Part shown: positions 1-6,787 of the stretch, one piece after another
Position numbering within the stretch: the first letter of the stretch is position 1
Layout of the letters: each line of letters opens with the position of its first letter
Assembly: GCA_964383325.1 (NCBI GenBank)
Contig: CAYLGY010000064.1
Span: 1 to 14,882 of the forward strand
Source of the DNA: CAYLGY01 sp964383325
GTDB taxonomy: Bacteria > Pseudomonadota > Alphaproteobacteria > Rhizobiales > Rhizobiaceae
DNA: 14,882 bases
Reading direction: 5' to 3'
Notes under the pieces: generated by a model
What the model was told of the DNA's origin: nothing
The model's input: the letters and a program-made list of their open reading frames with translations, nothing else
The model's database searches: none
Made by a program: the position numbers and the translations under genes

Positions 1-930
1 AGCTTCAAAGCGATTGTCAGTTGAGCAGGCAGCCGCGAACGCCTCCAGATCCCATAGTTCTCCGAGGCATAACCCGAGCAGTGCGATCATGGATGGGTGC
101 ATCATACCGCCAAGCGCGTTGAAATATCGCTTGCCGCCTGCTTCGGCTATCGACGAGAACGGAGAAGACGTCACGGCGGGAAGAGCTTCAACCGCTACAT
201 TGTCGGCGGCGAGAACTGCGATTCGGTGGTCCCAGATCCACTGGAGTGTACGATGCGATTGCTCCAGCCCTGGCGACCTTAACCGATCAGGTATGGCGTG
301 GCGTTCCTCGGGACCGATGCGATTGAAATACCAGTCGAGGAACCCTGTTCTTATCATGACGATGTCACCCGGCTCGATTTTCGTCCCTTGGCGGTTCAGC
401 GCCGCGTCCAGCGCGTCCACGGAGAAAGCCTCCCCTGCCGCATGGTCGAGCGCCTTACCATCCGCTTCGAGATGAGCGCACAAATCGATGAGAACTCCGC
501 GTCCGATGATCGGCTGTTCGGCATAGAGGTGAACTCCGAGATCAGGTCCTCCACTTACGATGAGGTTGTCATCTACCCCATTGTAAAAGCCGTAGCGCGG
601 ATGCCGGAAATGCCGGAGCCCGTCGACCTGAGATGTCGCCTGCAAGAAGAGCCCGTCCAGCCAGTCGTCGCGATGTTCTGGCGACTGACGGTAGATAGTG
701 TGCTTCGGCGCATGCCGATGCGGAGCGAGCGGAGGGTTAAAAGCTGCGAGATGGTGGTCGAGGTTAAACGACTTGCCCTCCTTGACCAGTGAAGCGGCTT
801 TTCGCACCTGATCAGGACCTATGAAGTTAAGCGTACCGCGTTGGTCCTCTTCGCCGAAGATTCCCCAGGATGAGCCGGGCGGCGCGTCAGCACGATCCAA
901 CAACTGGCAATATGTGGGAAAATCGCTCAC
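1..930 (-). CDS. Cyclase-family hydrolase (kynurenine formamidase-like), 3' end cut by window
   Basis: The frame is open for 310 codons from a GTG at 930-928 to the window edge, so the C-terminus is missing. The N-terminal part WGIFGEEDQRGTLNFIGPDQV (residues 22-42) and the segment SQVDGLRHF (100-108) match the cyclase family (PF04199), metal-dependent hydrolases that act on amide or lactone-type substrates. Gln101, Asp103 and His107 sit where the family's metal-binding HxGTHxDxxxH motif lies; this subgroup has Ser-Gln in place of Gly-Thr-His. The GTG start is chosen because a very strong Shine-Dalgarno lies just upstream and because homologues begin close to this point. Codon use is unlike the neighbours: four ATA, two TTA and an AGA, while the 342 codons of the alcohol dehydrogenase at the other end contain none of these. 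This suggests transfer. The substrate cannot be told. The gene is transcribed away from the non-coding gap at 931-1210. Confidence 0.85.
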   Translation of the reverse strand, partial: MSDFPTYCQLLDRADAPPGSSWGIFGEEDQRGTLNFIGPDQVRKAASLVKEGKSFNLDHHLAAFNPPLAPHRHAPKHTIYRQSPEHRDDWLDGLFLQATSQVDGLRHFRHPRYGFYNGVDDNLIVSGGPDLGVHLYAEQPIIGRGVLIDLCAHLEADGKALDHAAGEAFSVDALDAALNRQGTKIEPGDIVMIRTGFLDWYFNRIGPEERHAIPDRLRSPGLEQSHRTLQWIWDHRIAVLAADNVAVEALPAVTSSPFSSIAEAGGKRYFNALGGMMHPSMIALLGLCLGELWDLEAFAAACSTDNRFEA

Positions 931-940
931 TCTACCGTCC

Positions 941-950
941 TCCTCCTTCT
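941..950 (-). promoter_or_regulatory. Strong ribosome binding site for the cyclase-family gene
   Basis: Read on the minus strand the bases are AGAAGGAGGA, nearly a full anti-16S match, about 10 bases before the GTG at 930. This site fixes GTG as the start codon, since no ATG lies at a suitable distance. Confidence 0.75.
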
Positions 951-953
951 AAT

Positions 954-981
954 ATGTTACATGTATAATGCTCGCAGTCAA
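954..981 (-). promoter_or_regulatory. Candidate sigma70-type promoter with internal palindrome, upstream of the cyclase gene
   Basis: On the minus strand TTGACT (981-976) is followed after 16 bases by TAACAT (959-954), a 5/6 and a 4/6 match to the -35 and -10 consensus. The perfect 8-bp palindrome TACATGTA (958-965) overlaps the -10 edge and spacer, where a repressor site would be effective. The plus strand also reads TATAAT at 964-969, but without a recognisable -35. Function is inferred from position and consensus only. Confidence 0.35.
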
Positions 982-1002
982 TCCTGACGGTTCGTTCTCA
1001 TC

Positions 1003-1169
1003 CCGGAAACTGCAATGAACGGGCGGGAACGGCGGGACCAGCGAGTGGCGCGCGCGACTCGCCCCAGCGAACGTCGGGGGGTTTCTCCGCGGTGCTGCGG
1101 TCGCAGCATTACCGAATGACGGGGACCTTTTCAGGAAACCTGTTGGTTTCCCATTGGCGCAGTTTCCGG
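1003..1169. repeat. 167-nt element bounded by an 11-bp perfect inverted repeat; candidate structured RNA or small TIR element
   Basis: CCGGAAACTGC at 1003-1013 is the exact reverse complement of GCAGTTTCCGG at 1159-1169. Inside are three further perfect inverted repeats: GCGAGT/ACTCGC (1041-1046 and 1057-1062), GCTGCG/CGCAGC (1094-1099 and 1102-1107) and GGAAACC/GGTTTCC (1134-1140 and 1145-1151). Together they would draw as a closed long stem with internal hairpins. No open frame with gene-like features lies here. A TATAAT at 964-969 could serve a plus-strand transcript; no T-tract follows the outer repeat on either strand. It does not match 6S, SRP, tmRNA or RNase P signatures that I know. 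Confidence 0.35.
1134..1151. other. Perfect 7-bp hairpin with TGTT loop downstream of the OmpA-like gene
   Basis: GGAAACC-TGTT-GGTTTCC forms a perfect stem-loop about 60 bases beyond the stop of the OmpA-like gene. Neither strand has a run of T after it (the minus strand continues TGAAAAGG), so it is not a good intrinsic terminator. It could protect the 3' end of the upstream mRNA or be part of the larger element at 1003-1169. Confidence 0.4.
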
Positions 1170-1210
1170 TCCGGAACGCGCAAACCGCTTTGCGGGACGC
1201 AGAGCCTGCG

Positions 1211-2242
1211 CTATCTCTCGGTGAGCTTCAGCTCGATCCTGCGGTTGCGTGCACGCGCTTCCTCCGAATCGCCGGGATCGATCGGCTGGAACTCGCCGAA
1301 GCCGGCAGCAACGAGACGATTTGCCGGCACGCCTTGTTCAATCAGGAACTTGACCACCGATGTCGCGCGTGCCGAGGACAGTTCCCAATTGTCGCGCAAG
1401 CGTCCGCTTCCGGAGAGCGGGACATTGTCGGTGTGGCCGTCGACGCGCAGCACCCAGCTTATTTCCGGTGGAATTTCCTCCTGCAGCTCAAGCAGCGCCC
1501 CGGCAAGCTTCGCCATCTCGGCGCGACCAGCTTCATTGATGATCTCGGAGCCGGAAGGAAACAGGACTTCGGACTGGAACACGAACCGGTCGCCGACAAT
1601 GCGGATATTCTCCCGATCCGACAGGATTTCGCGCAACCTGCCGAAAAAGTCGGACCGATACCGGTTGAGTTCCTGTACGCGCTGCGCAAGCGCCACGTTG
1701 AGCCGGCGGCCGAGATCGGCGATCTTGACATTGGCCTCGCGGTCGCGCCGCTCCGACACTTCCAGCGCGTCCTCCAGGGCGGCGATCTGCTGGCGCAGCG
1801 CCGAGATCTGCTGGTTGAGCAATTCGATCTGGTTGAGCGCCCGCTGGCTGACCTGGCGTTCGTTCTGCAATTCCGTCGCAAGCCCGTCGATCTGCGCTTG
1901 CGCAGCGGCACTTGTGCCGGCATCGCGCGACAACAGCATTTCGAGGCGGGAGCGTTCCGCTTCGGCGCTTGTCAGCGACGCCTGCAATGCGGCAAGCGAA
2001 TCCTCAAGGTCCTGATTGCTCGCCCGTTCCAGCGACAGAAGTTGCGTCAATTCGTTGATCTGGGAATTCAGCCGGTTCAGCACTTCATCCTTGCCGGAAA
2101 TCTCGCGGCTGAGCAGGAATTGCGCCAGCACGAAGACCGACAGCAGGAACATGATCGCCAGCAGCAATGTCGACAGCGCATCGACGAATCCCGGCCAGTA
2201 GTCGATATGGCGATGGCGGCGGCTTCCCCGGGCCAGGCTCAT
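1211..2242 (-). CDS. MotB/OmpA-like peptidoglycan-binding membrane protein
   Basis: This 343-aa protein has the layout of a MotB-type stator subunit. After a short basic N-terminus comes one membrane helix (about 22-46) preceded by YWPGFVDALSTLLL, in which Asp21 occupies the place of the proton-binding Asp of MotB. Residues about 48-195 are a long coiled coil rich in Leu, Glu and Gln. The C-terminal OmpA domain (about 212-340) carries the peptidoglycan-binding signature: GHTDN (269-273), NWELSSARA (285-293) and NRRIE (333-337). It begins directly after the stop codon of the MotA-like gene (TAG then ATG, no gap), so the two are surely co-translated and probably form one complex anchored to the cell wall. 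Such pairs are common core genes in Rhizobiales and are not flagellar; no flagellar gene is nearby. The physiological role is not established from sequence. Confidence 0.9.
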   Translation of the reverse strand: MSLARGSRRHRHIDYWPGFVDALSTLLLAIMFLLSVFVLAQFLLSREISGKDEVLNRLNSQINELTQLLSLERASNQDLEDSLAALQASLTSAEAERSRLEMLLSRDAGTSAAAQAQIDGLATELQNERQVSQRALNQIELLNQQISALRQQIAALEDALEVSERRDREANVKIADLGRRLNVALAQRVQELNRYRSDFFGRLREILSDRENIRIVGDRFVFQSEVLFPSGSEIINEAGRAEMAKLAGALLELQEEIPPEISWVLRVDGHTDNVPLSGSGRLRDNWELSSARATSVVKFLIEQGVPANRLVAAGFGEFQPIDPGDSEEARARNRRIELKLTER

Positions 2243-3307
2243 CTATTTCCGGCCCTCCTTCAGCGCCTGCGCGATCTCCTCCAGGGTGGCGCGGGTTGCC
2301 CGCTGCTCCTCGGCCTGGCTCTCGACCCAGTCGCGCATCATCTGCTGTTCGGAGCGCATGCTCTTCACGAGGCCGGTAATGCCCTCGGCCAGATTGGCCA
2401 TCGCCGCCGTCACGCGCTGGTTCGATCCGCCACTTTCCTGCAAGGCCCGCAGCCGCTCGGAGAGCAGCCGCATTTCCTCGGACGTCTCATCGGGCCTGCC
2501 GCGAGCCGGCGCCGGCAGTTCGGGCGATACGTCCGTGACCGACGACAGCCAGTTCTCCAGCTCGGTGTAGAATCGCGTCTGGGCCCGTCCGGCCTGCAGA
2601 TCGAGAAAGCCCAGCACCAGCGAACCGGCGAGGCCGAACAGCGAGGACGAGAAGGCCGTGCCCATGCCGTCGAGCGGCGCCGCCAGTCCCGATTTCAGCG
2701 ATTGCAGCACGTCGGATGCATCGCCCGAGCCCGGATCGAGCGTTGCAATGGTCTCGCCGATCGAGCCGATGGTCTGCAGCAATCCCCAGAACGTGCCCAG
2801 CAGGCCGAGGAAGATCAGCAGACCGATCAGGTAGCGCGAGATATCGCGGCTTTCGTCGAGCCGGGTTGCGATCGAATCGAGGATCGAGCGCATGGAGGTG
2901 GTCGACAGGGCCATGCCCTGCGAGCGGCCGAGCAGGGCGCGCATCGGCGCCAGCAGGACCGGATTGCGGCTCTCGGTGCCGGCGCGGAAGGAATTGACCC
3001 AACGAACTTCGCGAAAGAGGCGAAGCACCTGGCCGAAGGCAAGCAGGATGCCGACGATGAGGACTCCGAGTATGAGACCGTTGAGACCGGGATTGGCAAT
3101 AAAGGCCGTCGAGATCTGCCGGTACAGGATCGCGCAGACAAAGCCGGCAATCACCAGGAAGATCACCATCGAAAGCAGGAAGACCTGCGGCGATGACAGC
3201 CGGTGCGGATCGAAGCCCCCGTCCTCGCCATGCCCGCCCGCCGAGCCAAACCATGAAGCCATCTGCCCTGCCTCTCGCGCCCCCGGAACCCGCCGCTTGC
3301 CCGGCAT
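2243..3307 (-). CDS. MotA/TolQ/ExbB-like channel subunit
   Basis: The likely 354-aa product has four hydrophobic segments at about 41-62, 76-98, 157-182 and 213-238. The last two hold the small-residue-rich stretches (LLGTFWGLLQTIGSIGETI and GMGTAFSSSLFGLAGSLVLG) typical of MotA/TolQ/ExbB ion-channel proteins. A charged, coiled-coil-like tail of roughly 115 residues follows. The ATG at 3307 is preferred over one at 3382 because GGAAGG lies six bases upstream of it, while the longer form has no ribosome site. The partner is the directly adjoining MotB/OmpA-like gene: together they should couple ion flow at the inner membrane to work on the envelope. The pair resembles ZorA/ZorB in domain order, but no ZorC, ZorD or ZorE is present. 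It is separated from the inositol monophosphatase gene by 153 bases, so it may have its own promoter. Confidence 0.85.
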   Translation of the reverse strand: MPGKRRVPGAREAGQMASWFGSAGGHGEDGGFDPHRLSSPQVFLLSMVIFLVIAGFVCAILYRQISTAFIANPGLNGLILGVLIVGILLAFGQVLRLFREVRWVNSFRAGTESRNPVLLAPMRALLGRSQGMALSTTSMRSILDSIATRLDESRDISRYLIGLLIFLGLLGTFWGLLQTIGSIGETIATLDPGSGDASDVLQSLKSGLAAPLDGMGTAFSSSLFGLAGSLVLGFLDLQAGRAQTRFYTELENWLSSVTDVSPELPAPARGRPDETSEEMRLLSERLRALQESGGSNQRVTAAMANLAEGITGLVKSMRSEQQMMRDWVESQAEEQRATRATLEEIAQALKEGRK

Positions 3308-3313
3308 CACGAT

Positions 3314-3319
3314 CCTTCC
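3314..3319 (-). promoter_or_regulatory. Ribosome binding site deciding the start of the MotA-like gene
   Basis: The minus strand reads GGAAGG here, six bases before the ATG at 3307-3305. The upstream in-frame ATG at 3382 lacks any such site, so the shorter protein is chosen. Confidence 0.55.
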
Positions 3320-3460
3320 GATTGCCTGCGCATGATCTGTTTCCGATGCGGTGACCTCAACATGCATCTGCGTCCATTTCAAGTTGAACGGCGCCCGCCC
3401 CGATGCGGAGGCGAATCTAACCGGAAACGGGACGAAAATGAAAGCTCCGGGACCGGCTCC

Positions 3461-4252
3461 TCAAGGTTCGCGCTGCAAGGTGGTCAGCAACGCCTGGTGA
3501 ATCGCTTCATTGCCGGCGACAATGGTGCGGCTGGAATGGATGTCATGGGCTCCGCCGAGATCCGTCACGAAGCCGCCCGCCTCGCGGACCATCAGGGCAC
3601 CCGCCGCAATGTCCCAACTGGCGAGTCCCGATTCCCAGAAGCCGTCATAACGGCCGGACGCCACCCATGCGAGATCGAGCGCCGCAGAGCCGAACCTGCG
3701 CACTCCGGCGGCCTCGATCATGACATGGCGCAGCTGGCGCAGCGCCACCGGATGATTTCCCCGACCCTGATGCGGGATCCCGGTTGCGATCACGCAGTCG
3801 GCGAGATCGCGGCGCGCGGCGACCCGCATGCGCCGGTCGTTGAAGAAGGCGCCGCCGCCGCGTTCAGCGGTGTAGAGTTCGTCCATCACCGGATTGAAGA
3901 TCACGCCGGCGACCAGCACCCCCTGACGCTCCAGGGCGATGGAGATCGCGAAGACCGGAATGCCGTGCAGGAAATTGGTGGTTCCATCCAGGGGGTCGAC
4001 GATCCAGCAATGCTGGCTGTCCTCGCCTTCGACCCGGCCGCGCTCCTCCATGAGAAAGCTGTAGCCCGGTCGCGCCCGCCGCAATTCGTTGAAGATGATC
4101 TGTTCGGCCTTCAGGTCAGCCTGCGTCACGAAATCGCCGGGCCCCTTTCGCGAGACCTGGAGATTCTGAACCTCGCCGAAATCCCGCGCAAGCGAACGCC
4201 CCGCCTTGATGGCGGCCTGCACCATGACATTGAGGATCGCCGAGCGCGCCAT
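3461..4252 (-). CDS. suhB: Inositol monophosphatase family protein (SuhB-like)
   Basis: This 263-aa protein has the family's normal length and all Mg2+-binding motifs: GDFVTQAD (39-46), MEERG with Glu69/Glu70, DPLDGTTNF (86-94) and SWDIAAGA (212-219, Asp214). It should hydrolyse inositol 1-phosphate or similar sugar or nucleotide monophosphates. In E. coli SuhB also binds the rRNA antitermination complex, but whether that holds here cannot be read from the sequence. The start ATG lies only six bases beyond the efp stop, so it is co-transcribed with efp and probably translated by ribosomes leaving it. The N-terminus MARSAILNVMVQAAIKAGRSL is that of alphaproteobacterial homologues, which supports this start. 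The symbol is by family resemblance. Confidence 0.92.
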   Translation of the reverse strand: MARSAILNVMVQAAIKAGRSLARDFGEVQNLQVSRKGPGDFVTQADLKAEQIIFNELRRARPGYSFLMEERGRVEGEDSQHCWIVDPLDGTTNFLHGIPVFAISIALERQGVLVAGVIFNPVMDELYTAERGGGAFFNDRRMRVAARRDLADCVIATGIPHQGRGNHPVALRQLRHVMIEAAGVRRFGSAALDLAWVASGRYDGFWESGLASWDIAAGALMVREAGGFVTDLGGAHDIHSSRTIVAGNEAIHQALLTTLQREP

Positions 4253-4258
4253 GCGTTA

Positions 4259-4822
4259 CTATTCCGCCCGGCGGATATAGGTGATTTCGTTGGTGTCGAC
4301 GATCACCCGCTCGCCGCTTTCCACGAAGGGCGGCACCATCAGCCGGATGCCGTTCTCGAGCCGCGCCGGCTTGTAGGAGGACGCTGCCGTCTGGCCCTTG
4401 ACGACGGGGTCGGCTTCCACGACCTGCAGCACCACCTGGTCGGGCAGGGATATGCCGATCGGCTTCTCCTCGTGCAGTTCCACGGTCACCGTCATCCCGT
4501 CCTGGAGGAAGGCGGCGCGGTCGCCGACGAAATCCTTCTGCAATTCGAGCTGCTCGTAGGTTTCGCTGTCCATGAAGACCAGCGCATCGCCCTGCTCATA
4601 GAGAAAGGTGAAATCCTTCTGCTCCAGCCGGACCCGCTCGACCGTCTCGGCGGCGCGGAAGCGCTCGTTCAGCTTGGTGCCGTCGATCAGGTTCTTCAGC
4701 TCGACCTGATTATATGCGCCACCCTTTCCCGGCTTGACTGCATTGGTCTTCACCGCCACCCACAGCCCGCCATTGTGCTGGATCACGTTGCCTGGGCGGA
4801 TTTCATTGCCATTGATCTTCAT
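4259..4822 (-). CDS. efp: Translation elongation factor P
   Basis: The 187-aa product beginning MKINGNEIRPGN is a full-length EF-P, which binds ribosomes stalled at consecutive prolines and helps form the peptide bond. The KOW-like N-domain carries the loop VKPGKGGAY, with Lys33 at the place where E. coli EF-P is beta-lysylated. The two OB domains follow, ending in the conserved GERVIVDTNEITYIRR. The frame is open 48 codons further upstream, but that part is low-complexity and has no counterpart in EF-P. The ATG at 4822 also has GGAAAG about seven bases before it. The gene lies behind an intrinsic terminator closing the upstream Sel1 gene, so it should have its own promoter in 4823-4960; I could not identify it with confidence. 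The modifying enzymes EpmA and EpmB are not in the window. Confidence 0.97.
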   Translation of the reverse strand: MKINGNEIRPGNVIQHNGGLWVAVKTNAVKPGKGGAYNQVELKNLIDGTKLNERFRAAETVERVRLEQKDFTFLYEQGDALVFMDSETYEQLELQKDFVGDRAAFLQDGMTVTVELHEEKPIGISLPDQVVLQVVEADPVVKGQTAASSYKPARLENGIRLMVPPFVESGERVIVDTNEITYIRRAE

Positions 4823-4931
4823 GCCCGTCTTTCCAATCTTCTGCGTCGCATCTTCCGGAGCGCGATGATCCTGCGCCGGTCCTGCCGCTGCGGCTGGTCG
4901 CCCGTCCGCCGCGCAAGTGATTCCAGCAGGA

Positions 4932-4946
4932 ACCGGCTCCGCCGGT
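4932..4946. other. Hairpin in the efp leader
   Basis: ACCGGC-TCC-GCCGGT is a perfect 6-bp stem with a 3-base loop, lying between the upstream terminator and the efp start. It has no T-tract. It may be chance in GC-rich DNA or a leader structure. Confidence 0.25.
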
Positions 4947-4963
4947 GCGCGGCGTTTCCAGAC

Positions 4964-4994
4964 CACAAAAATCCCGCGCTGGCAAGGTCAGCGC
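4964..4994 (-). terminator. Intrinsic terminator after the Sel1-repeat gene
   Basis: On the minus strand GCGCTG (4994-4989) and CAGCGC (4981-4976) form a GC-rich stem around a 7-base loop, followed by GGGATTTTTG. The stop codon TGA of the Sel1 gene is built into the hairpin. It separates the ThiE-like/Sel1 unit from efp. Confidence 0.7.
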
Positions 4995-5944
4995 AGGCGG
5001 TTGGCCAGCTCGATGGCTGCTTTCTGCTGTTCCGACGTCAGCCCGTCAAGAAAAAGTGTCAATTCGGGATCGGAGAGCCCGGCGCGCCGTGCCACGATGT
5101 ACCAGGCCGCGGCGGCAATCGGATCGCTTCGCGTGCCGAGCCCGCGCCAGTAGAGCTTGGCGAGCCGGTTCTGCGCGACGACATTGCCGGCCTGCGCCGC
5201 TGCGCGCATCCAGCGGAAGCCCGCTTCGGGGTCGCGCTCGCCTCCATGACCCTCGATCAGCCAGATGGCGAGGTCGAGCTGGGCGGTATCGAAGTTCTGG
5301 GCGGCCGCCTTCTGCAGCCATTGGCGCGCAATGCGCGAATCGCGCGCCCGGCCGCCAAGACCGTTCTCGTAAACCTGCGCCAGGGCATATTCGGCATCGG
5401 GAAGCCCTGCAAGGGCCGCCTTCTCGTAATAATCGACAGCCTCGGCGATCCCGGCCGGGCCGGGGCGGATCTTCAGGACAAGCTGCGCAAAATTGAACTG
5501 CGCCAGCACATGGCCGGCATCGGCGGCGCGGCGCAGATATTCATGAGCCTCCTCCTCGTTGCGCTCGACATGAGTGCCGTCGATCAGCGCCATGCCATAC
5601 TGGAACAGCGCCTCGCGGTCTCCCTGGCGTGCCGCGCGCGCATACCACTGGAATGCCTTTTCCGGATCGCGCCGGACGCCCAGCCCGCGCGAATAGATTT
5701 CACCCGCCAGAGTCTGGGCGGCCGCATCGCCGGCTTCGGCCCGTTCGAGCGCGAGTTTCAGGGCGGTCAGATAGAGGCCGCGCTGATAGGCGCCGAATGC
5801 CGCATCGGGCTGCTTGCCGCCAAAGCGGTCGCGGTCGATGAACACGCTGCGCGGTCCCTTGCCGGATTCGTCGGGGGCCGCCATGGCGCCGGCAGCGCAT
5901 GCGGCCAGCATGAGGGCAAGCAAGGGCCGCAGTGCCTGCCTCAT
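4988..5944 (-). CDS. Exported Sel1-repeat (TPR-like) protein
   Basis: The 318-aa product starts with a signal sequence, MRQALRPLLALMLAACAAGAMAA. Either signal peptidase I cuts after AMAA, or LAAC (13-16) is a lipobox and the protein is a lipoprotein; both readings fit. The remainder (about 70-300) is a run of about six Sel1 repeats of 36 residues, such as GDAAAQTLAGEIYSRGLGVRRDPEKAFQWYARAA. These repeats form alpha-solenoids that bind other proteins, here probably in the periplasm. The frame is open for 67 more codons upstream, but that part overlaps the ThiE-like gene. The ATG at 5944 is preceded by GAGG and overlaps the ThiE-like stop in ATGA, a sign of translational coupling. The binding partner is unknown. 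Confidence 0.88.
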   Translation of the reverse strand: MRQALRPLLALMLAACAAGAMAAPDESGKGPRSVFIDRDRFGGKQPDAAFGAYQRGLYLTALKLALERAEAGDAAAQTLAGEIYSRGLGVRRDPEKAFQWYARAARQGDREALFQYGMALIDGTHVERNEEEAHEYLRRAADAGHVLAQFNFAQLVLKIRPGPAGIAEAVDYYEKAALAGLPDAEYALAQVYENGLGGRARDSRIARQWLQKAAAQNFDTAQLDLAIWLIEGHGGERDPEAGFRWMRAAAQAGNVVAQNRLAKLYWRGLGTRSDPIAAAAWYIVARRAGLSDPELTLFLDGLTSEQQKAAIELANRLR

Positions 5945-6600
5945 GACGCCTCGCCCCTTTCCATGCTTGCCTCTTCGAGCAGGCGATTGGCCTCGCGCAC
6001 CGCCTGCGCCGGGTCCGTGCCGGCGCCGAAGATCATTTCGGAGGCAGCGATGAACTCCGCACCCGTCGCAGCCGTCGCCCGGATCGAGGCGAGCTCCGAC
6101 CCGGCGAGGAGGATGCAGGGAATCTCGACCATCGCGCTCCACCATTCGCCGAGCTTGAGGTTACGTGGATGCGGCTCGGGGCGCGTGTCATAGCCCGGCC
6201 GACCGAACAGGAGGTAGTCCGGGCGCAACTCGCCGAGTTCGAGCGCATCGTGCCGGGTCCGCGCGCCGCCGGCTCCGAGGATCAGGTCGTCCGCCTGGCT
6301 GGAATATCTTGCGAGTTCCTCACGTGCCTCGACATGAATGCCGTCAGCCCGGACGCGGCGGGCCATGCGCAATTCTCCTGCGACGATCATGGCGATGCCG
6401 GCGGATTGCCCTCGCGGCACCGCGGCTTCGCACAGGCGCTGGAAATCGTCCTCCGCCAGCCCATGGGGCCACAGGAGAATGGAGGCAATGTCGCCGCCAT
6501 CCATTGCCGCGACCAGCCGGGCAGAGATGTCCCGCCAATCCCTGCCGGGCGGGCTGATCAAAACAAGCCGGCATTGTTCGGCAGGTTCTGTTCGGTTCAC
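5941..6600 (-). CDS. ThiE/TenI-fold protein, catalytically degenerate thiamin phosphate synthase paralogue
   Basis: The 219-aa product aligns over its whole length with thiamin phosphate synthase: DGIHVEAREEL (86-96) corresponds to DGIHIGQED, then LILGAGGARTRHDAL, DYLLFGRPG, and the C-terminal GAEFIAASEMIF. It keeps the TIM-barrel framework but not the active site. QxREK becomes LLWPHG (42-47), the ND pair after the fourth strand becomes AG (74-75), the pyrophosphate-binding Ser and the GPxxxTxTK loop are replaced. Database pipelines would call it thiamine phosphate synthase; I doubt that activity. GTG at 6600 is chosen because GGAGG lies five bases upstream and the length then fits the family; the open frame continues to 6789 without recognisable homology. 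It overlaps the Sel1 gene by ATGA. No other thiamine gene is nearby. Confidence 0.8.
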   Translation of the reverse strand: MNRTEPAEQCRLVLISPPGRDWRDISARLVAAMDGGDIASILLWPHGLAEDDFQRLCEAAVPRGQSAGIAMIVAGELRMARRVRADGIHVEAREELARYSSQADDLILGAGGARTRHDALELGELRPDYLLFGRPGYDTRPEPHPRNLKLGEWWSAMVEIPCILLAGSELASIRATAATGAEFIAASEMIFGAGTDPAQAVREANRLLEEASMERGEAS

Positions 6601-6605
6601 ATCGC

Positions 6606-6610
6606 CCTCC
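6606..6610 (-). promoter_or_regulatory. Ribosome binding site deciding the GTG start of the ThiE-like gene
   Basis: GGAGG on the minus strand, five bases before the GTG at 6600-6598. No other candidate start in this frame has an equal site. Confidence 0.5.
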
Positions 6611-6787
6611 GTCCCGCTCGATTCCCTCAAGGCGTCCTCCGCTACGATTCGATCCTGGCACCAATACGGCAGCATTTCGTGGATGGCAGCAATGAAAATT
6701 GCTGGGCGGAGCCTTCGTGAAGATGGCAAGCACACGCGTTTTGCCCTAAATACAGGGACAAGATTCCCAGCCCGCTCCGGAGCCGCC

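Noticed and set aside
1134..1151. Intrinsic terminator of the OmpA-like gene
   Set aside because: The stem is perfect but neither strand has a T-tract after it, so it is listed only as a hairpin.
1003..1169. 6S RNA, SRP RNA, tmRNA or RNase P RNA
   Set aside because: Size and closing stem recall 6S, but no conserved bases of any of these RNAs were recognised on either strand.
1154..3196. A 680-codon open frame on the plus strand
   Set aside because: Shadow of the MotA-like and MotB-like genes, whose minus-strand products have clear domains.
1211..3307. A Zorya anti-phage system
   Set aside because: Only the two stator-like genes are present; no ZorC, ZorD or ZorE and no other defence gene is nearby, and the context is housekeeping.
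4823..4966. A 48-residue N-terminal extension of EF-P
   Set aside because: It is low-complexity, absent from EF-P proteins, and the ATG at 4822 has its own ribosome site.
3332..6193. A 953-codon open frame on the plus strand
   Set aside because: It is antisense to the inositol monophosphatase, efp, Sel1 and ThiE-like genes. High-GC codon use leaves such shadow frames open; the translation is His/Arg/Gly-rich with no domain.
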